A stretch of 64,000 bases of DNA. Origin: Adineta ricciae (Eukaryota > Rotifera > Eurotatoria > Adinetida > Adinetidae). The notes beneath the pieces were generated by a model. It made no database searches, was not told the origin of the DNA, and was given only the letters and a program-made list of their open reading frames with translations. The stretch is taken from the NCBI GenBank assembly GCA_905250025.1, contig CAJNOJ010000122.1, positions 124,001 through 188,000 on the forward strand, written 5' to 3'. Positions 57,177 to 64,000 of the stretch are shown here, piece by piece. A program made the translations under genes and the position numbers. How positions within the stretch are numbered: the stretch's first letter is position 1; each line of letters begins with the position of its first letter.

Positions 57177-57788
57177 CTCTTAATTGTAATCAAACTCGTG
57201 CGAGCAATGTTTATTATAGAATCAGAGTCAGTGACTAGTATACACATAAGTTGGGTTATTACCTTTCTTTTTTCTCCCTCTCTTTACTCGTTTTCTTTTC
57301 AAGCGGCTTGTCGAAAGAACAGAAAATGCAGATGAGTAATTAGAGAATCAAGCAAGCGGCACGCGGTTGTTTTATGTTTGTCAAAATATAAAGGATGTAC
57401 ATCAGTGTGCATGTATATATAAAAGTGACTGTCGAGGAGAACCATTTACATGCGTGACTGATTCCTTTCTTTTGATCGTTGTTCTGTTTGAAAGCAAATC
57501 GAAAAAAAAATATAATCATATTGGAAACAGGACGACCGACAACTGACTTTCTTTTTTTGCAAAAAGAAACGAAAAATATGCATTTTTTTCATAATTTGAT
57601 CAATTGAAATGATTAGAAGCAGAAAATATACCCTCCAAAGAAAAATGGTGTTGAAATTTTCACATCAACTCTCCCATAAAAACAATTATTTCATCATATT
57701 CAAGCAGATATCGATGTTTATTTTCAATGCAACAAAACAAAATAATCTGAACACTTCTATCTGACAAAGACAAATTCATTGCTTTCTA
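57115..57788. other. Intergenic region with CT-rich microsatellite
   Basis: A run of CT and TTTC units at about 57146-57180 lies right upstream of the phosphatase start codon (minus strand). Otherwise no gene is seen up to the stop codon of the LIM gene at 57789. Confidence 0.6.
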
Positions 57789-59369
57789 CTAAAATTTATC
57801 GAGAGTATTCAAACGTTGGTGACAACATTCTTGACACAGTAATCTGTCACCTAATGGGTAACAACGACGATACTGTTCATCGCCTAATTGCTTTGAACAA
57901 TCCTACATTAAACAGAGGGATTTAGTTGCACATTCGCCTTGAAATTCTCATCGAGTTTAGTTACCTCGCATTGATAACATTCGACATGAAATGTTTTACC
58001 CATTGAAATTATTCGAATTGTTTCGTTCGAGTCCTGAAGAACATATTCGAAGCAATGAAATGTAACATAAATATACAATTTTACCTCTTCAGGGAAGATA
58101 ATTTCCGAACATTTATCACATCGCGGGCCGTAGGTCCTTTACAAATACGATTATTCTTTTCAATTGTTGAAAAAAGCGTTGTCTTACATGTGATAATCAC
58201 GTACGCAGAACAGATTTCGCTTCTTATCTCGCATAAATGGAGCACCATCCAAACAAATCGAACACTTCGAACATCGAAAACATGTGAAATGATACGATTC
58301 ACCCAAAGCTTGTAAAATCTAAACAAACACATGTGCTTTTATCTTATAAAACCTCTTCAATAACGTTTACTGTATCTGTTATCAAGTGATTACACGCCAC
58401 ACAATGTTCTAATGCTTGATGAAATCCTGTGTACTGAAATCAAGCCATCATTTTCGTTCGCAACTGAAATTTTTTCTTACGAGAAAATCTTCTTCACAGT
58501 ATAACTGATCTTTGACAAAGAAATGCTTATTTTTCACTGATCGTCCACATATAACGCAAATTGCACAAGCACTATGATACGTTTCGCCGAGTATATCACA
58601 TGGATCATCAAAACTTGTTATTATTTCTCCGCATTTTCGACATTCTCCTTGGTAAAAACAAAAACAATCAATTAATTTTATGGATCAATGAAATATTCCT
58701 ACCAAAATATTCGCCAATCGTTGAGTCATTCTCGATCGAAAGAGCACTCTCGACTTCATTGAAGTTGACTGGTGATCGATAAATGGTTTTCGATGATTGA
58801 GGTGAATTGAAATTCGGAATTGTCACCGAATTCTTCTGATTACGTGGTGGAATAACAGGTGGGTATAAAGGATAACGCGGAGGCGGTGGTGGCGGTGGTG
58901 GAGAATGATCTTGACAGGATGGTTGAGTTATATAAAGTTGGGTGGTATTCAAATAAGTTGTACTAGTTTTCATTCCATTGGTTGGATATTGAGGTAGAAG
59001 ATTGGAACGATGTATATAATTATGGTTTGTTGTTGATGTCAATCGAGGGACACGAAGTGGTGGTGGTGGTTTGAAATCATTATTTTGTTGAGGTGAATAA
59101 GCGTCTAAAATCGAATCGATGAATTACTTTTTGAGGTAGCAAAGTAGATGAGTAATACTTGATGTTATTGATATTTGTTCTTGAGAGTTAGATAATGGAT
59201 TAGTTTTAGTTTTATCAAAGACTGTTTCTTCATACGTCGGTGGAGGATGATTTAATGTTGGCGATGATGATAATCTTTCCAATTGATCACTTCCATTCAT
59301 ATATGTTCGAATGAATGTTTTCTGTTGATTATTTGTAAAGTCATTTCGACTGTCAAAAGCATGTGCCAT
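57789..59369 (-). CDS. Ajuba/LIMD1/WTIP-family protein with three LIM domains
   Basis: Eight exons (59369-59159, 59104-58703, 58647-58481, 58433-58371, 58318-58188, 58136-58085, 58033-57965 and 57902-57789) join in phase to give 402 aa. The N-terminal half is Pro/Ser-rich with a PPxY motif (PPPTYEE, a WW-domain ligand) and a poly-Pro run. Three C-terminal LIM domains follow: CRKCGEIITSF..YHSACAICVICG..YCEEDF; CVACNHLI..ILQALGESYHFTCFRCSKC..LFCVRDYH; and CDKCSEIIFPEE..FHVECYQCEDC..LLCQEC. The spacing and the motifs ILQALGESYH and GFHQALEHC are typical of the Ajuba family, which links adhesion sites to Hippo/Warts signalling. Exon 6 uses a TAAAG acceptor that avoids an in-frame stop. Intact. 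Confidence 0.88.
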
Positions 59370-60099
59370 CTAAAAAGTACAATAGTTGATTCAGTAAGCG
59401 TGTGTGTTCGTTTTTTTTCTCGATTTTAAACTACGTATGTATAGACGTGTTTGACTTGCGTGTAAAAGAACGAGAAAAAAAACGGTTTTGTTGATAACAC
59501 TTGATACATGGAGAAGAAAAAAATGAATAACGAAGAAGACAACGACTCACATTGAAATCTATACACACGATGGCTGAACTAAAGCGATCAAATGGAATGT
59601 GAATAGTGTATCATGTTCGGTATACATTCAACAGATAGATAGAGATTAGAACAACAATTTTTCTTCTCTCTTTTACGTTCTCTTTGAACTTCGTTGCGTT
59701 TTTTCTTCCTCGGTTACCGTTTAACGATAAAATGCCAGATGAAATGAATAGTCATAAAACGAAATCTCTTCCTTTTACATACATACATATATTCATACTC
59801 TTCAGTTTCATGTCGAATAGTGAACATGCTTCAATCAAAGTATATTTAGTATGATCAATTCAAAATTGCAATTGACACTTCTACTTGTTCGAATCGAAAA
59901 TGTCAAACAGAAGTTGAATTCTTTTCACATTTCAAGTTCGAATACTTTTCACCAATCATTCTTGATATGACTGTAAACTAAGATAACTGCTGAGATTACT
60001 CAACATAAATGCAACTAAACCAATGACTCACAGAGTGATTCACGTTTTTTCCTCTTTTAAATATACGCGCAACTAACACGAGTTTATTCGGTAAACAAT
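59370..60099. other. Intergenic region between divergent genes
   Basis: Head-to-head spacing of about 730 bp between the LIM gene (start 59369, minus) and the DUF4419 gene (start 60100, plus). No gene of its own is seen; it likely holds both promoters. Confidence 0.5.
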
Positions 60100-61311
60100 A
60101 TGTCGATGCAAACGTTCTCCGTAGCACAAGTCGAGGTTTGTAAAAAGCAACATGTGCAAACCGATGAATTAACGCAAGAAGACTTGAATCGATGGGCGGG
60201 AAAAGGATGCCAATTATCGCTTGAGAATTATCAAACAAATCACCCATTATCGGCTGATTTGAATGGAAAAAATCATCGCGTTGGAAATGCTTTTGTTGCT
60301 ACTGTATTCAAAGCATATTGCGAACACTATGCACTCGAACTTAGCGTTGAAGATATTTGGGTCGCGATTGTACAAGGAATTAGCATTCATTTGAATGAAA
60401 ATTCCGAAAAATATCGAGAATTAATGGTCGCCCATGAAGGTAAAAAGACGTTAATAGTTCCAGTTGACTTGCTTTGCATACCCGATTCTGCTCGGCCGAA
60501 AAATGGAAATAAATCTGTGCCTGCTATCGATTGGGCTGCTGCAGTTGGATTCATGGGACAAGAAATCCGAAAGGATATGAAAGCTGATTTGACAACAATC
60601 ATCACCACACCTTTTTCAACTACAACATCAGTAGAACAAGCTGTTTTCGATTGTACTTTGATGGATAGTGTGAAAAATTATTATGACTATCGATTTACTC
60701 TGTGTTGTGGAATTCCACAGGTGACAATTCGTGGTTCACCAGCTGATTTTCAACAAGTTATCGATCGGGTTAATGAACTTCGAGCCATCTTTACCGATTT
60801 TCATTGGTGGTTAGATCCACTTATACCACATCTAAAAGAATTCAAATCTAGTGCTGAAGGTAAACCAAATGTTGACTGGTGGCAAAAGATTTGCCATAGA
60901 GCCGGAGGTGGATCTGATATTAGTATGCTAGCTGGATGGTTAGCTGACTTTATTCCGTAAGTTCATCTTTAGTCTCAAAAGAAAGATCTAATCCGTGTTT
61001 TTTATAGGTATGCATCGGATGGGAAAGGACATTATCGTAAAGCTCGTCGTGATCATCATCATTACACACAAGTAAAGATTTTCTTTATGATACTGAAAAC
61101 GAAAGCTTCTTTTGGTTTTGTTTAGGGTTTGATCAATGGTATTGAATTTCAAGATTTTGATGAAAGTGTTACTCAAACCGACTTTGTTCTGGATGATAAT
61201 GGTCATGAAACTAAAATGAAGATCATTGCTGGATTTCTTGGCGTTGGTCAAAATCCACAAACCGGTGCACTTCGGCCATGTCTTGGATGGTGCACAGCAC
61301 TAATCGTCTAA
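60100..61311 (+). CDS. DUF4419 family protein
   Basis: Three exons (60100-60956, 61008-61071 and 61126-61311) join in phases 2 and 0 to give 368 aa. Landmarks of DUF4419 proteins are HPLSADLNGKNHRVGNAFVA near the start, YALELSVEDIWVAIVQGISI, VDLLCIPDSARP, FSTTTSVEQAVFDCTLMDSV, YYDYRFTLCCGIPQVTIRGS and the terminal GFLGVGQNPQTGALRPCLGW. No signal peptide or membrane segment is seen. The biochemical role of the family is not established. Members occur mostly in fungi, plants and some protists or bacteria as well as bdelloids, so acquisition by transfer is possible, but the gene now has two host-type short introns. Convergent with the intermediate filament gene, with only about 105 bp between stops. 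Confidence 0.85.
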
Positions 61312-61359
61312 GACAATCGGATCTGTATGCCGTGGTTATTTTTTATATTTTCAAAAAGA

Positions 61360-61365
61360 AATAAA
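61360..61365 (+). terminator. Polyadenylation signal AATAAA of the DUF4419 gene
   Basis: AATAAA 49 nt after the stop codon at 61311, inside the narrow gap to the convergent neighbour. Confidence 0.5.
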
Positions 61366-61415
61366 GTTGTCTAAAAGCGAGATATAATTTGAAAATTTAT
61401 ATACAAATTCTTTTG

Positions 61416-63770
61416 TTAATCTTTTATTGTTTGTTCGAATAATGCTTTGCCTACGTCATCCCGATTGAACAATTCTGTGCGCATTTGTCTTCCATTTCCC
61501 CAATCGTAAAAATTCGGTGCGATTAATTGCAAATGTGGATCGTTTGCATTCGCTGATGATCGACGATGATAATTTCCATAGATTCGAACGATTTGATGTG
61601 GGCCAAGTTCATAAATTGGGAATGTATATTCCAGACGTTGATCATCGACTGTTCGTTCGATGTACCAACCAGTTAAATCTCGTGGTTGATTACCTGTATT
61701 TTCAATTTCAACAAAACGACCACTGACATCGACAAATTTGATTAGAATATTTCCTAGAATGAAATGCTTCGTGAATTAGAGCGACGTGAAATGCCGTTTG
61801 TACCTTTGTATTTTCGTGTGATGTGAATTTTACTTTTGAGAAACTTCTCGTCGAGTTCGGGAACGTTACTTGTGCTTTGTTCGGTTGCTCCGTGACCGAA
61901 ACGTCGTGTTGTTCGTGTTGTTGTTGTTGTTGTTCGATTCTGATCGAGTGAACTTTGTTGAATACCATACAGATCAGCATCTGGTCGAGCAGGGAGAAGT
62001 GGCCGTTCTGTTGAACGATCTCGATCGGTACTTTCACCATGAATTGACGAGGTTTCACCCGATGAAAGTGTCTCATAAGTCCAATGACTACTTGGTTTTT
62101 CTACCTGCGGAAAAAAAGACTCGTTCTCAATATAGAAAAACGACACAATTCAAGGACATTTACTTCGCTAACTCGAAGTATTGGTGTAATTTCATTCTGT
62201 CGTTTTATTGTTGTTGTGGTTGTCGTTACTCCAGATAGATTTGGTTGTGAACGTCGAAATCCGAACGAATCTCCACCCGTGGTCAGTGTATCAACAAAAT
62301 GCTTTGTTGTTGTTGTCGTATCTCTTAATAATGGTGTCGGTCGATATTCAGCTGTATATGTATGTGTTGTTTCGGATAGATTCGGTTGTGATCGTCGAAA
62401 ATCGGATGCACTTCCTCCAGTACTACTTGAATCGAAATAATGTGTCGTCGTTGTCGTTGTTTTCTTTGTTGTTTCATCGATAGCTGGTTGATTTTCCTTT
62501 CTACGATTTAATGAATTCAACAAAGCTTCGTAAATTCTTAATTCTTCCTCGACACTGAATCGAAGTGTGTAAGCTAGTTTATCTAATTCATCTTTCAATG
62601 CCTGATACTCCGCACGTGTTAGGTCAGTTTCATGTTCAAGTCGCGCATGTTGCTCCGCATTCTTTCTTGCTTTGTTTCGTAATTCATTTTCTAAATCTTG
62701 TAACATCCGCCGTTTGCGTTGCATTTCTTCTGACAGTGAACGATAATCATTTTGTAATTGATCGTATTGTTTTGTGCTTTCTTCCAGTCGACTTTCGAAA
62801 CGTTGAGTTTCTTCTCGACGTCGTCGTTCATCTACAAAACAAAAGCATTGTCTGACCGAAACGAAGAAAAAAGAAGCCAACCGCTTTCATCAAGTGGTAA
62901 ACCCAAATGAATTTTGTCTTGAATCTCTTTCAGACGAGTATTTAATTGAACTTCAATGTCCATCTGTTGATCTTTAGCCATTTGTTCATAATCCATCTGA
63001 ATTTGTTGTTTTATCGTATCTAGGTAATCTCGATAGTAATTCTTCGATTCTTGAGAAATCCGATTTAATAAACGTTGCCATTCGTTGATTTCCTCTTGAT
63101 TATACGCTAAACGTAGATTGTACCGTTCTTTCAACGATTGGATTTCGTTTAGGAGATATTGTTTATCTAATTCTAATTGCGACCATTCGGCTAAATACGT
63201 GCGAAATTTTGTTAACTCTTTTATATAATCATCGTCATGAGATTTGACTTGAGCATTGCTGATTTCGAGTCGCAGACGAATTTTTCGTAGTTCTTCTTCC
63301 AATTCATTTGTTAAATCGAACAAAATAGAACATTTATCACGATATAAGTTGATTATATCGATAAACACGACGGTAACTCGATCGATTACTTCGGTTTGTT
63401 CATCGAAGATTTTCGCTTCGGCTTGAAAAATCACTTTCCGGCGATTTTGATCGCCTAAACGCCGAATAATTTCATCGAGTTCTTCTAGAAATTTGTCGCG
63501 ATTCTCCCCGCCGATGCCCCAATTTGTGATTAATGCATTCAAATCATCTCGCAGCTTCACATTGGCTCGCTCGAGATCTTCTAATCCATGGAGTAAATCT
63601 TCTAATCGATCATTCAGCGAATGCAAATAACGTTTCTCATCTTCATCTTGTCGTTTGATCGTCGAAACATTGTGCAAAGCTTGTTCAATTGATTGTTTTT
63701 CGTCCTGAACTTGACGATTGACGGTAGCATGGGTCGCTAGTTCAGTTGAATAACGTTGAATCAACGCCAT
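61416..63770 (-). CDS. Intermediate filament protein with C-terminal lamin-tail domain
   Basis: Four exons (63770-62882, 62831-62164, 62104-61804 and 61753-61416) join in phases 1, 0 and 1 to give 731 aa. After a short head, a long alpha-helical rod starts with RYLHSLNDRLEDLLHGLEDL (coil 1A-like, corresponding to the LNDR motif of intermediate filaments) and ends near LRFSVEEELRIYEALLNSLN (the rod end, TYR-LLEGE region in relatives). A Thr-rich linker follows that repeats the phrase FRRSQPNLS twice. The last ~115 residues are an Ig-like lamin-tail domain (VDVSGRFVEIENTG..DLTGWYIER..YTFP..IYGNY). This is the layout of invertebrate cytoplasmic filament proteins related to lamins; no CaaX box and no obvious nuclear signal are seen. 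The ATG at 63770 is the first in the frame. Confidence 0.88.
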
Positions 63771-63970
63771 TGCACTCGCATTCAATAGAAGTTCCTTCTA
63801 TTTATACTCATAGAATATCCATCGATGTTCGATCGTAATCCTTCATCAAATGATCATTTGAAATTCATAGACTTTTTCTTCTCCTAGACTCATTTATAAA
63901 AACTTCTCATTAGTCTTGACCTTCATGGTCACGTCCTTCGACAAAAGTCGAGAATAAAACGTTGATGTGN

Positions 63971-64000
63971 AATAACGTTGAATCAACGCCATCGCACTCG
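63971..64000 (+). repeat. Partial second copy of the intermediate filament 5' end after an N
   Basis: The last 30 bases match 63749-63778 with one difference and follow an N at 63970. Either a tandem copy of the gene begins here or an allelic contig was joined at the N. Confidence 0.7.

Noticed and set aside
61870-62483. Plus-strand frames opposite the intermediate filament gene
   Set aside because: Antisense shadow of the Thr/Gln-rich coding exon on the other strand.
1-64000. tRNA, rRNA, CRISPR arrays, telomere repeats
   Set aside because: I scanned by eye for cloverleaf arms, rRNA-like conserved blocks, regularly spaced repeats and telomeric tandem repeats and saw none; a tRNA missed by eye remains possible.

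Overview
The window looks like genomic DNA from a bdelloid rotifer (Adineta/Rotaria type). The base composition is AT-rich. Most genes have several exons split by very short GT..AG introns of about 45-65 nt. The proteins are metazoan: innexin, FGF-like ligand, COP9 subunit, intermediate filament with lamin tail, LIM/Ajuba, CCDC170, TM9SF3. They sit beside families that I associate with bdelloid expansions, namely F-box and F-box/LRR proteins, rhodopsin-like GPCRs and a DUF4419 protein. Exon models below were built by hand by matching GT/AG sites and codon phase. No alignment was run.

Layout. 0-3 kb: an intact F-box gene whose last exon adds a hydrophobic tail, then a short inverted-repeat element. 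3.7-5.8 kb: a recombinase-like (Crypton/DUF3504-type) gene on the minus strand. 9-13 kb: two small genes, a truncated copy of CCDC170, a broken COP9 subunit 4-like gene carrying a second copy of the short element, and one small ORF. 12.7-15.0 kb: an internally deleted DDE transposon with 647-bp terminal inverted repeats. 15.0-16.3 kb: a gene of unknown function with internal aromatic/Asp-Gly repeats. 17-20 kb: two decayed F-box genes, one with LRR-encoding exons. 20.5-23.8 kb: an innexin gene flanked by a ~325 bp direct repeat. 24.5 kb: a GPCR that seems to lack TM7. 25.8-29.4 kb: the intact CCDC170 gene with a ruined copy of the 9.6-kb gene beside it. 29.9-34.8 kb: TM9SF3 and a membrane-anchored GH18 chitinase, tail to tail. 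35-38 kb: a four-TM protein and an intact neuropeptide-type GPCR. 38.3-45 kb: a long stretch without a convincing gene. 45-49 kb: inositol-trisphosphate 3-kinase and an intronless membrane-anchored alpha-carbonic anhydrase. 53.4-55.7 kb: an FGF-like secreted ligand. 56-59.4 kb: a UBASH3-like histidine phosphatase and an Ajuba-family LIM protein. 60-63.8 kb: a DUF4419 protein convergent with an intermediate filament protein.

The genes do not form one pathway or operon, as expected of an animal genome. The most informative structure is the repeated convergent pair (9.6-10.9 kb and 25.8-29.4 kb). In each copy a different member has been destroyed, which is a reciprocal-loss pattern. Three single N bases (25848, 49512, 63970) lie close to sequence discontinuities. 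The 30 bases after the last N repeat the 5' end of the adjacent gene, so local assembly joins should be treated with caution.
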